Assembly: GCF_023499255.1 (NCBI RefSeq)
Contig: NZ_CP092183.1
Span: 5,514,501 to 5,578,500, forward strand
Direction of reading: 5' to 3'
DNA: 64,000 nucleotides
Origin: Couchioplanes caeruleus
GTDB lineage: Bacteria > Actinomycetota > Actinomycetes > Mycobacteriales > Micromonosporaceae
Shown here: piece by piece, positions 16,753 to 25,629 of the stretch
Layout: each line of letters begins with the position of its first letter
How positions within the stretch are numbered: the stretch's first letter is position 1
Position numbers and translations under genes: made by a program
Notes under the pieces: generated by a model
What the model was told of the DNA's origin: nothing
Seen by the model: the letters and a program-made list of their open reading frames with translations, nothing else
Databases searched by the model: none

Positions 16753-17988
16753 ATGAACGCTTCGGTACTGGTGTGCGGTGCTGCGTTCGACGGCTTCTCG
16801 GGCGAGCTCGCCGGCCGGACCGAGATCGCTGTGCGCGACGGGGTGATCGTGGAGATCGGGCCGTCGGTCGGGCGGCCTGACGGGGCACGGGTCATCGACC
16901 TGTCCGAGCGCACCGTGTGCCCGGGGTTCATCGACACCCACGTCCATCTGACGATGGACGGATCCGACATCGGGCGGCAGACCCTCGATTCCTCCGCGAC
17001 CAAGGCCCTCAAAGGGCTGGCCATCGCCCGCGAGTACCTGGGCTACGGCTTCACCACGTTGCGCGATCTGGGTTCGATGGATCCGGAGTTCCCGACCGTC
17101 GACCTCCGCAACGCCCTGGACGCGGGATTGGCCGAGGGTCCCCGATTGATCGTCGCGGGGCACGTCATCAGCAGCACGGCCGGGCACGGCGACATGAGCG
17201 GGTTCTACCCGCCGCGGTGGGACCTGCCGGTCTCGGCGGTGGCCGACGGCACCGCACAGATCCGTGCGTTGGTGCGCCGCGAGCACGCCTACGGCGGCGA
17301 CTGGATCAAGACGGCCAATGCGGGCGGGTATTTCAGCGTCGGCGACGATCCTGCCAGGACGACGTGGCTGGACGACGAGATGGATGCGGTCTGCTCCACA
17401 GCCCGGTTGCTCGGAATGCCGGTCGCCGTGCACACGGGCGGCGCGGACGCGTGCAAGCAGGCGATCCGAGCGGGCGCCCGCAGCCTCGAGCACGCCTATC
17501 TGATCGACGAGGAAGGCATCGAGATGGCCCGCCGGGACGGCGTCTACGTGGTGCCGACGATGCAGATGACCAAGGAGGACCTCGCGGCGCTGCACGACGG
17601 AACGCTGCCCGAGCAGGCGGTGTGGAAGTTCCGGCGCGACAGCGAGCACATCCTGAACTCCCAGCGCCTGCTGGCCGGCAGCGACATCAAGATCGCCTTC
17701 GGCACCGACTGCGGCATGTTCCCGTTCAGCCACGGCATCCGCGAGTTCAGCGCCATGGTCGACGCCGGCCTCACCCCGCTACGAGCTCTGCAGGCCGCCA
17801 CCTCGACCGCTGCGGAGATGCTGGGACGCGACGACCTCGGCCGGCTGGAGCCGGGCGCCCGCGCCGACATCGTGGCCATGCCCGGCAACCCGCTCGAGGA
17901 CATCACCGTCACCAGCGCGGTCGACTTCGTCATGGCCGACGGCGTCGTCCACCGATGGCCCGAGGGCAGCGACGCTTCGGCGGCATGA
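16753..17988 (+). CDS. Metal-dependent amidohydrolase (imidazolonepropionase-like)
   Basis: 411 residues of the amidohydrolase superfamily, COG1228 branch, which includes Xaa-Pro/Xaa-Arg dipeptidases and related hydrolases. Metal-site motifs are FIDTHVHLTMDG, the Lys of DWIKTANAGG (possible carbamylated bridging Lys), His in VAVHTGG, His in SLEHAYLI and Asp in FGTDCGMFP. The composite beta-sandwich is formed by the N-terminus and GARADIVAMPGNPLED. It is a cytoplasmic enzyme acting on an amide, peptide or cyclic amide; the substrate cannot be called. It is divergent from the acyltransferase remnant. Confidence 0.88.
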   Translation: MNASVLVCGAAFDGFSGELAGRTEIAVRDGVIVEIGPSVGRPDGARVIDLSERTVCPGFIDTHVHLTMDGSDIGRQTLDSSATKALKGLAIAREYLGYGFTTLRDLGSMDPEFPTVDLRNALDAGLAEGPRLIVAGHVISSTAGHGDMSGFYPPRWDLPVSAVADGTAQIRALVRREHAYGGDWIKTANAGGYFSVGDDPARTTWLDDEMDAVCSTARLLGMPVAVHTGGADACKQAIRAGARSLEHAYLIDEEGIEMARRDGVYVVPTMQMTKEDLAALHDGTLPEQAVWKFRRDSEHILNSQRLLAGSDIKIAFGTDCGMFPFSHGIREFSAMVDAGLTPLRALQAATSTAAEMLGRDDLGRLEPGARADIVAMPGNPLEDITVTSAVDFVMADGVVHRWPEGSDASAA

Positions 17989-18275
17989 CAGCGCGCATCG
18001 ATGTACCGGTCCGAGGTCGACGTGGCGGCTCTTGCTCGCCATGCGGCGTTCTCGATAGCGGCATACCACGCCGATTCAGCGGAAGAGATCACGGCGATGG
18101 AAGCCGTTCGCGACAGAACCGACGCTTGCTGGACGATGCCCACCGAGCACCGCTGGTTGAGGCGAGCATCTGCCGGCGTCGCGCCGGGCGCTCGTTGCTG
18201 TCGCAGGCGAGGTCGACGGCACAGCCGATGCCCGCCGCCGCTGCCTTCGTCGTCCGTGGAGGCCGGAAGTCGGTG
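17989..18275. other. Non-coding or decayed 287-bp stretch
   Basis: Between the amidohydrolase stop and the GNAT gene. Short frames exist on both strands but none has a ribosome site, consistent codon bias or a recognisable motif. Composition is less G/C-biased than the flanking genes. No hairpin of note and no promoter assigned. Confidence 0.5.
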
Positions 18276-18812
18276 TCAGAGCGGTCTCGCGAGGAACAGG
18301 GTGGTTCCGTGAACCGCGTCCGGTTCCTGCCGGTCGGTCTCGATGAATCCGACCCTGGCCAGTACGCGGCGAGAAGCGGTGTTCCATTCGCGCACGGTGG
18401 CCCACAGGCGTTCGTACCCGGATGATTTCGCCCAGTCCAGAACCGCGAACGAGGCCTCGGTCGCGTACCCCTGATGCCATGCTCGGCGCAGCAGCTCGAA
18501 CGCCAGTTCCGGTTCCCCGGCCGGTACGCGGCCGCCGTCGATGAGCCCGCAGTAGCCGATGACGTCGCCTGCGGCCTTCCGCTCGATCGCCGGTAGGCCG
18601 AGCGGCGACGGCTGGCCGGTACGGATGGATTCCGCGAGTTCCGCGACGGTGGGGTGTCCATCGGCGTCGATCCGGCGGTGCGGCGGCACTCGTGGATCCC
18701 GTTCGGTCCACAGTTCGTGCTGGACGGCAGCCTCGGTTACCCGCCAGGGCCGGAGCAGCAGGCGCTCCGTCTCGAGTATGACCTCGCGGTCCGGCATCGC
18801 TGCGGCTGCCAT
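18276..18812 (-). CDS. GNAT-family N-acetyltransferase (RimJ/RimL-like)
   Basis: 178 residues with the acetyltransferase pattern: ETERLLLRPWRVTEA at the start, GLIDGG then ELAFELLRRAWHQGYATEA (acetyl-CoA-binding region), and VREWNTASRRVLARVGF, the NxxSxxxxxKxGF-type motif of the RimJ/RimL subgroup. It probably N-acetylates a small amine, antibiotic or ribosomal protein. ATG 18812 has GAGAG 7 nt upstream; an ATG at 18797 directly before the conserved domain is also possible. Confidence 0.85.
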   Translation of the reverse strand: MAAAAMPDREVILETERLLLRPWRVTEAAVQHELWTERDPRVPPHRRIDADGHPTVAELAESIRTGQPSPLGLPAIERKAAGDVIGYCGLIDGGRVPAGEPELAFELLRRAWHQGYATEASFAVLDWAKSSGYERLWATVREWNTASRRVLARVGFIETDRQEPDAVHGTTLFLARPL

Positions 18813-18914
18813 GACAGCAACTCTCTCATGGCCGAACGCATCGATGACGGTCACCGGGAATGGTCATCTTTGAGCGGCAGAACGGGCGGCAGGAAGTGCA
18901 GTGGAGGCCGGGTC

Positions 18915-19901
18915 TCAGTGGCAGCTTGCGGAGCCTTGGTCCGTCACCGGCTTGTCCGCCTCGAGGGGGTGGAAACGCCACGCGTACGACTTCGGGCGCA
19001 GCTCGAGTTCGAGGACGCCGTGGTGGTCGAAGTCGGCGTATTCGCCGGCCGGGCGGCCCGCTGTCACCTCCGGGTCGCCGTGTTCGTCGCGGGTGTCGTC
19101 GGTGGCGGTCGGACGGTAGTGGGCCTGGCCGCCCGTGCCGACCACGAATTGGCGTACGCCGGCCGGGTCGGGGGCGCCGTCGGGGTTGAGGGGGGCGAAG
19201 CGTTCGTAGTCCGCCTCGTGGCCGGAGAGGACCAGGTCGACGCGGTTGTCGTAGAGGGTGCGGAAGAGGTCCGCGGTGCGGGGGTCGGGGCCCGCGATGC
19301 CGGTCGACCAGCGGGGGTGGTGCCAGGCGGCGAGGACGCAGGTGCGGTCGTTGGCCGCGAGGTCCTGGGCGAGCCAGGTCTGCTGCGGGGAGCCGGTACG
19401 GCAGCCACCCGCCACCGCGGCGCAGTTGGAGTTGAGGATGACCACGTGCCAGCGGCCGATGTTCTGGGACCAGTAGCCCCTGGTGTCCCTGATGCGCTTG
19501 CCGAAGTACGCGGTGAAGGTGTTGGCGTCCTGGACCTTGTACTCCTGGTTGCCGTACACGGGGACGGTGCGGCTGAGGAGCCGGCCGAACGAGGGCCCGT
19601 AGACCGTCCGGTACGCGTCGGCCTTCGGCAGCTCGTACTGGAAGTCGCCGAGCCCGAGCAGCACCGCGGGGTTCATCGCGACCGCCAGGTCGGAGACCGC
19701 CTGGTGCCGGCAGCGGTCACCGCCGGCCGTGGCCCTGGCCAGGTCGGGGTCGGCGGGGTCGCAGGCCATGTCACCGACCGCGGCGACGCGGACCGTGTCC
19801 GGCCCGGCGGAGCAACGGCTCAGCAGCCACAGCACGACGAGGACCAGCACGAGCAGGATCGCGATGGTGGTCCGCAAGCGGCGTCTCGGCAAAGCGTTCA
19901 T
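18915..19901 (-). CDS. Membrane-tethered metallophosphoesterase
   Basis: 328 residues. An N-terminal uncleaved signal anchor (TTIAILLVLVLVVLWLL) places the catalytic domain outside. Calcineurin-type motifs follow in order: VGDMACD, GLGDFQYE, GNQEY (GNHE in most homologs, here Gln in place of His), AWHHPRWS and LSGHEADYERF. It is likely a phosphatase or phosphodiesterase in the envelope. The ATG overlaps the stop of the upstream giant membrane protein gene (ATGA), so the two form an operon. The His-to-Gln change in the third motif is unusual and could alter catalysis. Confidence 0.85.
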   Translation of the reverse strand: MNALPRRRLRTTIAILLVLVLVVLWLLSRCSAGPDTVRVAAVGDMACDPADPDLARATAGGDRCRHQAVSDLAVAMNPAVLLGLGDFQYELPKADAYRTVYGPSFGRLLSRTVPVYGNQEYKVQDANTFTAYFGKRIRDTRGYWSQNIGRWHVVILNSNCAAVAGGCRTGSPQQTWLAQDLAANDRTCVLAAWHHPRWSTGIAGPDPRTADLFRTLYDNRVDLVLSGHEADYERFAPLNPDGAPDPAGVRQFVVGTGGQAHYRPTATDDTRDEHGDPEVTAGRPAGEYADFDHHGVLELELRPKSYAWRFHPLEADKPVTDQGSASCH

Positions 19902-22900
19902 GGGGTCCGCCTCCGGAGCAACAGCCGGCGCAGCCGCGGGCGGCGCGACCACCACAGCTCGGCCCGCCACCTGCGCCGGTGCCGCATGGTCCAGGCGCCC
20001 GGCCGGCCGGCGGGCAGCCGTACGAGGTACATGAAGGCGACCGCCCCCGCCACGGCCAGCGGCAGCACGTAGAGGGCGTAGCGCGCGACCTTCGCCGGGG
20101 CGTACCGCAGGGTCACCGTGCCGCCCGAGGGCAGCGCCCAGCCGCTCATCCAGCCCTGCAGCGTCACCTTGCGGGCGCCGTCGACGCCGGTCAGCATCCA
20201 GCCGGGGGCGGCGTTCTCGGCCAGCGCGACCGTGGTGCGCCCGGCGCTGGTGACCGTACCCGAGAACTGGGTGGGGTTGTGCCGCTGCCAGTCCACCGTG
20301 GACGTGGCGGCCGCTTCCTGCTGCCGGACCAGCACCACGGACGACGGCGAGGCCACCGGACGCAGGCGCACGCCCCGGTACTCGACCTCGGACTGCTGCT
20401 TCTCCTTGAGGTCGCGCAGGCCGTACAGGTAGAGCCGGGTCTCGACGGCGTTGGGGTCGGGCGGGATCAGCGCCTCGTACGAGGTCCAGCCCTGCCACAG
20501 CGCCACCGCCGGCAGCGTGCGGCACAGGTCCGGGCCGCGCAGGTACAGGCAGAACTTCGGGTTGCGGACGGCCACGCTGCGCGCCTGCATGGACAGTTCG
20601 TAGAGCGACGCCGCGCCGACGTCCTCGGCCGGCGCGCCGATGCAGGCGAGGTGCCGCACCGCCTTGAGCGTGTACGTCGTCTCCCCGTCGTCGCCGATCT
20701 GCGACTCGGCGCCCAGCCCGGCCTGCTCGGCGGTCTGGTCGTCGTAGCGGAAACAGTCCTCGAGGGGCTCGAACGGGGCGAGCACCGTCCCGGACAGGCC
20801 GCCGTCGACGCGCAGCTCGTGCTTGCCGGCGGTGAGGTCCACCGTGACGTCGGGGACGGCGGGCGGCCAGACGGTCCGGCTGACCACCGGCTCGAGCGCG
20901 TCCACCCGCAACCCGCGGTACTCGGTGACGGTTCCCGGCTTGAGCCGCTCGCCGACGTCGGCGTGCAGGATGAGCTGCAGCTCGTCGGAGAGGCTGTCCA
21001 TGGTCACGACCCGCTCGTACGACACCCAGTCGTCGTCGAGCACCGCCCGGGCGGCCAGCTCGCACCCGGACGCCCCGGCCTGCCACAGGCAGATCTGCGG
21101 GCGGGCGCCGGTCACGTGGCGGTACTGCAGGCGTACCCGGAAGATCTCGCCGCCCTTGGTGTTGCGCACGACGACCTTCGTGCAGGCGGCGTGGTCGGCG
21201 GCGCTGAGGCGCACGGCGCGGCCCTGCGGCGTCTCGGTGACCGTGGCGGTCAGCCCGAGTTCCTTCCACGGGCGGGGTTCATAGTTGTTGCAGTCGAAGA
21301 CCGGTGAGTAGCCCGTGGTGTCGGCCGGTTTGCGCGCGGCGGCGAGCAGGGTCAGCTTGGTCGCGGCACCGACCTGGATCGTCTGCGGGCCCGGGGTGTC
21401 GAGGGAGACCGTACGGTTGCCGGCGCGCACCGCGAGGATCGTGCGGCCCGCGGGCAGCGGCACGGACAGCGCCGGGCGCGTCGAGACGGGCCGGCCGTCG
21501 ACCTTGACGACCGTCGGGTCCTGCAGCAGCAGCCGGTTGTTCGCGAGGTCGAGCCGCGGCACGAGCACGGCGGCGGCCCGGGCGCGCTGGGCCACGGTGT
21601 AGCGGCCGGCGCTGACGTCGACGGTGGTGCTGGGCGAGCCGCTGTCCACGGCCGGCACCGGCCAGTGCACCACGTCCGGCGTGACCACCGCGGTGTCGTC
21701 GACCTGCGGGCTGGTCGGGGCGGGATCGGTGCTGGTCCGGGCCGCGATCGCGGTACGCGTGTCCACGGTGCCCAGCACGGCCGCGCCGGCGTCCGGCCGC
21801 GACGGCGCGTCGAGCACCCGGTCGTACGTGCGCACGGTGGGGCTCGTCCCGCCGTTGAACGTCCACAGCTGCAGGGTGCCGTCGACGTCGAGCTTGCCGC
21901 CCGGCACCCGCGCCATGGCCGCCCCGAGCAGCCGGTCGTCGGCGAAGTAGCGGTTCGGCAGGCCGCGGACGAGGTCGTGGCGCACGATGACCCGGCTGAC
22001 GCCGATCGCGTCGAGCAGCTTCGGCACCGGCGCGAGGTCGCCGGCGAGCAGCGCGGTCTCCACGGCGTGCACGTCCGCGCTGAAGCCGGCCACGTCACCG
22101 AAGTAGCCGTCCGGCTTCGGCTGCACGACCGGGTGCTCGATGAGCAGGTTCGCGACGCTGTCCACGCCGAAGAAGCCCCACGTCGTGGGCATCTGGTAGT
22201 AGTCGTCGAGGGGCAGCACCAGCACCTTGCCGGGCCGCTCGTCGGCGTCGATGTGCGCGGCCATGTTCCACCACTCCTGCGGGACGCGCACGTGGGCGGA
22301 GGGCTGCGTCGGCCGCTCGTCGGGCATGACGCTGCCGGTGTACAGCGGGAACGGGTAGGCGAGCACGAGCAGCACGGGCAGGAGCGATCCGGCGTACGCG
22401 AACCGCCGCGGCCAGCCGGGCAGCCGCAGCCGTGGCCGCGCACGCAGGCGCAGCAGGGCGCCCTCGATGCCGATGGCGAGCATGACGCCGAAGAAGCTGA
22501 CCAGCAGCTGACCGAGCTTGCTCATCGGCTCGCGGAACAGCCAGAAGCCGGGGGCGTGCAGGTACAGCATCAGGTTCAGCTGGCTCAGCGGCGGGCGCAA
22601 CCCCTTGGCGAGGAAGACGAACAGCAGGACCAGGACGAGCAGGCCGAAGGCGAGCCGGCGCAGGCGGCGCGGGGCGAGCAGCGGGGCCACGAACACCAGC
22701 GCGGGCAGCAGGTAGCGGATCCAGATCCACCACGGCTGGTCCAGGTCCGCGGCGAACGGCAGGTACTGCGGCCGGAACCAGGCGAAGACCGCCACCATCG
22801 TGAGGATGTTGGGCGGCGTGTTGTTGATCTGCGACCACGACCAGTTCGTCGGGTCGGTGAACGTGGCGTTCGCGGTCGCGCCGCCGCCGCCGGTGAAGCC

Positions 22901-23626
22901 CTGCGCGAGCGGCAGCAGCCACCACACGTTCAGCAGCACGGCCCACGGCGCGGCGAGCACGAACCACTTCAGCAGGCGTACGGCCTCCCGCCGGCCGAGC
23001 ACGAGCCACGCCAGCAGCGGGGTGCCGCCGACCGCCCACGCGTACGCGACGACCAGCATCGGCGGGTTGAAGCCGAGGAAGGAGGTGGGCATGAGCGCGA
23101 ACCCGGCGATCGGCGTGGGCACCCGCCGCCCCATCGCCACCCGCATCGCGATGCCGGTGATGAACGCGACGCTGCCGACCGAGATGATGTTCAGCGGGTT
23201 CGGCAGCCGGGTCAGGAAGAAGCCGTTGAGCACCCCGAACGCGCCGGCCGCGATGATCCCGAGCTCGCTCTTCACGAACGCGCCCGCCAGGTACGCGACG
23301 CCGAAGCCCACGAGGCCGTAGATGCACGTGTAGAACAGCCACTGCGCCGAGTACTCGGTGAGCCCGACGGCCCGGCAGCACCAGATGAGGATGAACTCGA
23401 AGGACCGCACCATCGTGTAGCTGGCCGAGCCGGCGCCGGTGGTCTGGTGGTTCCAGGACCACAGCACCTCCGGCGCCCAGCCGCGGCGGATGAACGGGCC
23501 CATGTCGCCGGTCGCGATGAAGGTGCCGGTCCGGAACCAGCGGCTGACGATCAGCGACGAGATCGCGAGCACGACGAGGTACGGCCGGGCGGCGATCCAG
23601 GCGGCACGGTCGGCGAAGCGTCGCAC
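19898..23626 (-). CDS. Giant GT-C-like membrane protein with large outer domains (AftD/DUF3367-like)
   Basis: 1242 residues. The first ~430 carry about 12 helices with an acidic first outer loop (FIATGDMGPFIRRGW), typical of GT-C transferases using polyprenyl-P-sugar donors. Residues ~440-1190 are extracytoplasmic, with several beta-rich modules including VDSGSPSTTVDVSAGRYTV and repeated TVDLTAGKHELRV-type segments. A C-terminal helix and basic tail close the protein. The layout matches actinobacterial alpha-arabinofuranosyltransferase-like proteins. GTG 23626 has a GGGAGG ribosome site. It is the first gene of a unit with the phosphoesterase. The family call is from layout, not from a conserved catalytic signature. 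Confidence 0.75.
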   Translation of the reverse strand: MRRFADRAAWIAARPYLVVLAISSLIVSRWFRTGTFIATGDMGPFIRRGWAPEVLWSWNHQTTGAGSASYTMVRSFEFILIWCCRAVGLTEYSAQWLFYTCIYGLVGFGVAYLAGAFVKSELGIIAAGAFGVLNGFFLTRLPNPLNIISVGSVAFITGIAMRVAMGRRVPTPIAGFALMPTSFLGFNPPMLVVAYAWAVGGTPLLAWLVLGRREAVRLLKWFVLAAPWAVLLNVWWLLPLAQGFTGGGGATANATFTDPTNWSWSQINNTPPNILTMVAVFAWFRPQYLPFAADLDQPWWIWIRYLLPALVFVAPLLAPRRLRRLAFGLLVLVLLFVFLAKGLRPPLSQLNLMLYLHAPGFWLFREPMSKLGQLLVSFFGVMLAIGIEGALLRLRARPRLRLPGWPRRFAYAGSLLPVLLVLAYPFPLYTGSVMPDERPTQPSAHVRVPQEWWNMAAHIDADERPGKVLVLPLDDYYQMPTTWGFFGVDSVANLLIEHPVVQPKPDGYFGDVAGFSADVHAVETALLAGDLAPVPKLLDAIGVSRVIVRHDLVRGLPNRYFADDRLLGAAMARVPGGKLDVDGTLQLWTFNGGTSPTVRTYDRVLDAPSRPDAGAAVLGTVDTRTAIAARTSTDPAPTSPQVDDTAVVTPDVVHWPVPAVDSGSPSTTVDVSAGRYTVAQRARAAAVLVPRLDLANNRLLLQDPTVVKVDGRPVSTRPALSVPLPAGRTILAVRAGNRTVSLDTPGPQTIQVGAATKLTLLAAARKPADTTGYSPVFDCNNYEPRPWKELGLTATVTETPQGRAVRLSAADHAACTKVVVRNTKGGEIFRVRLQYRHVTGARPQICLWQAGASGCELAARAVLDDDWVSYERVVTMDSLSDELQLILHADVGERLKPGTVTEYRGLRVDALEPVVSRTVWPPAVPDVTVDLTAGKHELRVDGGLSGTVLAPFEPLEDCFRYDDQTAEQAGLGAESQIGDDGETTYTLKAVRHLACIGAPAEDVGAASLYELSMQARSVAVRNPKFCLYLRGPDLCRTLPAVALWQGWTSYEALIPPDPNAVETRLYLYGLRDLKEKQQSEVEYRGVRLRPVASPSSVVLVRQQEAAATSTVDWQRHNPTQFSGTVTSAGRTTVALAENAAPGWMLTGVDGARKVTLQGWMSGWALPSGGTVTLRYAPAKVARYALYVLPLAVAGAVAFMYLVRLPAGRPGAWTMRHRRRWRAELWWSRRPRLRRLLLRRRTP

Positions 23627-23696
23627 CCCTGTCCCTCCCCGGTCCCCGCGGTGATCGCGACCGGCCGGTCACGCCTTTCCAGGCTGATCGGCCGCT

Positions 23697-23730
23697 GCGG
23701 CGCCGCCCTGAGGAGCCGGGGCGGCGCCGC
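23697..23730. terminator. Strong inverted repeat, terminator-like
   Basis: A perfect 12-bp stem (GCGGCGCCGCCC pairing with GGGCGGCGCCGC) with a 10-nt loop lies upstream of the giant membrane protein gene and downstream of the acyltransferase gene and the Fn3 remnant. No T-run follows, which is common for terminators in high-GC genomes. Confidence 0.65.
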
Positions 23731-23737
23731 CGCGAGG

Positions 23738-23885
23738 TCAGGACACCGGGATCGGCGCCGGGATCGAGTACTCGCTGCCCACCGTGCCGCCCACCTGGTA
23801 CGCGACGACCTGGTAGGCCGCCCCGGAGGTGCGGGACCGCCGGTGAGGTCGTTGTCGGCGTACGCGCCGCTCGGGTTGCCCCGTG
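23738..23885 (-). pseudogene. C-terminal remnant of a fibronectin-III-like protein gene
   Basis: On the minus strand one frame reads GNPSGAYADNDLTG, and after a frame change the sequence continues SRTSGAAYQVVAYQVG, GTVGSEYSIPAPIPVS and a TGA at 23738. This is the typical end of an Fn3 domain protein. It has no start, is split between two frames and is only about 48 codons long. It is a leftover of a larger secreted protein gene between the acyltransferase gene and the terminator. Confidence 0.5.
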
Positions 23886-23890
23886 GGGGA

Positions 23891-25111
23891 TCAGGGACGG
23901 GCGTGGCGGCCGGTGGACGACCGCAGCAGGCCGTCGAGCAGGGCGCGCAGGCGGCTCGTGTGCCGCTCGGTGACCCGGGCGAACAGCCAGCCCGCCGCCA
24001 CCAGCACCGCGCTGAGCGCCGCCAGGGCCAGCCAGTGCGCGGGTGCGGGCGCCCATCGGTGCGCGGCCTGCGGGGTCAGCAGAGCGGCGATCAGCGCGGC
24101 GATCGGCAGGTGCACGGCGTAGAGGGAGTACGAGGAGTCCGCGTACCGGGATGCGGCGTCGAGGGCGCGTCCCGGCAGGCCGGTCCAGCGCACGTCCTCC
24201 ACCAGCAGGATGAGCAGAGCCGTGGTGGTTCCGGCGAGCAGCAGCACGTTGCGCCCGGAGTAGCTCGCCTGGGTCGCCCACAGCGCGCCGGCCAGTGCCG
24301 CCGTGGCTGCCGCGCGGGCCGACGCCAGCACGACCGGGCTCAAGGCGGACAGGCGGGCGGCGATGGGACGGCGGAACAGCGCGACCGCGGCGCCCATCAG
24401 CCACACCGGCAGGTACATCAGCACGGGCGGGCCCACCAGGGCGCACACCACGAGCAGCAGCACGGCGTTGAGGATCCGGGCCGGTACGCCGCCGCGGCCC
24501 TTCCACGCGTACAGGGCCAGCGGGAAGATCGCGTAGAAGGCGGCCTCGTACGCCAGCGACCACAGCGAGGCGTTCGTCCCGTACGTCGGCACGGCGATCG
24601 TCTGCAGGAAGCTGACGTTGCCGAGGGCGGCCAGCGGGCCGAGCCGCCCGGCGAGGTCCTCGGCGGGCACGGTGTGGTGGTACGCCGGATCGCCCAGGTA
24701 GATCGAGGTGTGACCGAGCACCGCGAGCCCGACGGTGTCCAGCACGGCGGTGAGCGCCACGGCCGGCACGAGCACGATCCACAACCGGCTCAGGCGTGCC
24801 GTGGCGTAGCCCGCCCAGCGGAACCGGTCCTGCCGGAACGCGGACAACACGCTGCCGCCCACCCAGTAGCCGCTGAGCACGAAGAACACCAGCACGGCCG
24901 CCGGGCCGAGGCCGGTCAGCACGTACAGGACCCGGGTCGCGAGGCCGTCGCCCGCGTCCGCCGCGTCGACGAAGAGCAGCGTACGCAGGTGGTAGACCAC
25001 CACGAGCACGGCCGCTGCCGACCGCAGCGCGTTGAGCGCCCGGTGGGTGGTGCCGGGCCGGGGCGGTGCGGCGGCCGGGGCGGGGGCGTGGGCGGGGACG
25101 GTGGCGGTCAT
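23891..25111 (-). CDS. Acyltransferase-3 family membrane protein
   Basis: 406 residues with about 10 helices. Family motifs are LRSAAAVLVVVYHLRTLL (His of the R...YH signature), FFVLSGYWVGGS, ASLWSLAYEAAFY and SYSLYAVHLP. These enzymes O-acylate sugars or glycolipids at the membrane, so the gene fits the surrounding glycan functions. ATG 25111 has a GGGAGG ribosome site. It follows the small membrane protein gene on the same strand by 49 nt. Confidence 0.88.
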   Translation of the reverse strand: MTATVPAHAPAPAAAPPRPGTTHRALNALRSAAAVLVVVYHLRTLLFVDAADAGDGLATRVLYVLTGLGPAAVLVFFVLSGYWVGGSVLSAFRQDRFRWAGYATARLSRLWIVLVPAVALTAVLDTVGLAVLGHTSIYLGDPAYHHTVPAEDLAGRLGPLAALGNVSFLQTIAVPTYGTNASLWSLAYEAAFYAIFPLALYAWKGRGGVPARILNAVLLLVVCALVGPPVLMYLPVWLMGAAVALFRRPIAARLSALSPVVLASARAAATAALAGALWATQASYSGRNVLLLAGTTTALLILLVEDVRWTGLPGRALDAASRYADSSYSLYAVHLPIAALIAALLTPQAAHRWAPAPAHWLALAALSAVLVAAGWLFARVTERHTSRLRALLDGLLRSSTGRHARP

Positions 25112-25152
25112 CGCCCTCCCATCGGTCCGCGTACCCCCGGCTTGAGATCTTC

Positions 25153-25173
25153 CGACGCGCTCAGCGCGCGTCG
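25153..25173. terminator. Hairpin overlapping the stop codon of the small membrane protein gene
   Basis: CGACGCGC and GCGCGTCG can pair around a 5-nt loop. The TGA of the gene ending at 25161 lies in the loop. No T-run; may attenuate transcription between the two genes. Confidence 0.4.
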
Positions 25174-25472
25174 TGCCGCGAGGCGAGGAACCCCAGCGGT
25201 ACGGCGCACGCGCTCAGCGCCAGACCGACCAGAACCGCGTAGTAGACGAGCTCGGTGTGGCCGAGGGCGTGTGCGGGGCCGCACGCGGCGAAGATGGCGA
25301 CCGCCAGTGCGAGCGGCGGGCGCCAGGCCCGATCGGCGAGCTCGGCGAGGGTGAGCGGCCGCCGGTGCTGGGGGTCCGGCCGCGTCGGCGGGTCGTCGGC
25401 GACCACGACCGGCGCGGGCCGCGGGGGATCACTCGGCGTGACGACCGGCGCGGGCGTGACGTCCACCGCCAT
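25161..25472 (-). CDS. Small membrane protein, unknown function
   Basis: 103 residues. A Pro-rich, acidic N-terminal third (TPAPVVTPSDPPRPAPVV) is followed by a basic patch (QHRRPLTLAELADRAWRPP) and two membrane helices, then a short basic end. The ATG at 25472 has GGGAGG 6 nt upstream and is better than an in-frame TTG at 25556, which would lie in the repeat region. No family is recognised. It is divergent from the surface-protein gene at 25630, and the 11-bp repeat operator in between points in its direction. Confidence 0.65.
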   Translation of the reverse strand: MAVDVTPAPVVTPSDPPRPAPVVVADDPPTRPDPQHRRPLTLAELADRAWRPPLALAVAIFAACGPAHALGHTELVYYAVLVGLALSACAVPLGFLASRHDAR

Positions 25473-25550
25473 GCCACACCTCCCGTCAGCGCTCGGACAT
25501 ACCTGCCCATCGGCGCGCAGGGCGCCGAACTGAGCCTGAGCCGGCCCGAA

Positions 25551-25590
25551 GCTCAAGGGCGGCTCAGGCGTCGGGCAAGGTTGGCTCCAC
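25551..25590 (-). promoter_or_regulatory. Four-copy 11-bp-period repeat operator between divergent genes
   Basis: Read on the minus strand: GTGGAGC (25590-25584), CTTGCCC (25579-25573), CCTGAGC (25568-25562) and CTTGAGC (25557-25551), spaced exactly 11 bp apart. The elements point toward the small membrane protein gene (ATG 25472), 78 nt away. The surface-protein gene (ATG 25630) starts 39 nt on the other side. The arrangement mirrors the one at 6495-6534. Confidence 0.62.
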
Positions 25591-25629
25591 TACGTTCCGT
25601 ATTCGCTTCCGGTGGCGCAGTCTCATCCC

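Noticed and set aside
18001..18312. A 103-codon plus-strand frame after the amidohydrolase
   Set aside because: No ribosome site, no domain, late part Arg-rich, and it overlaps the GNAT gene on the other strand.
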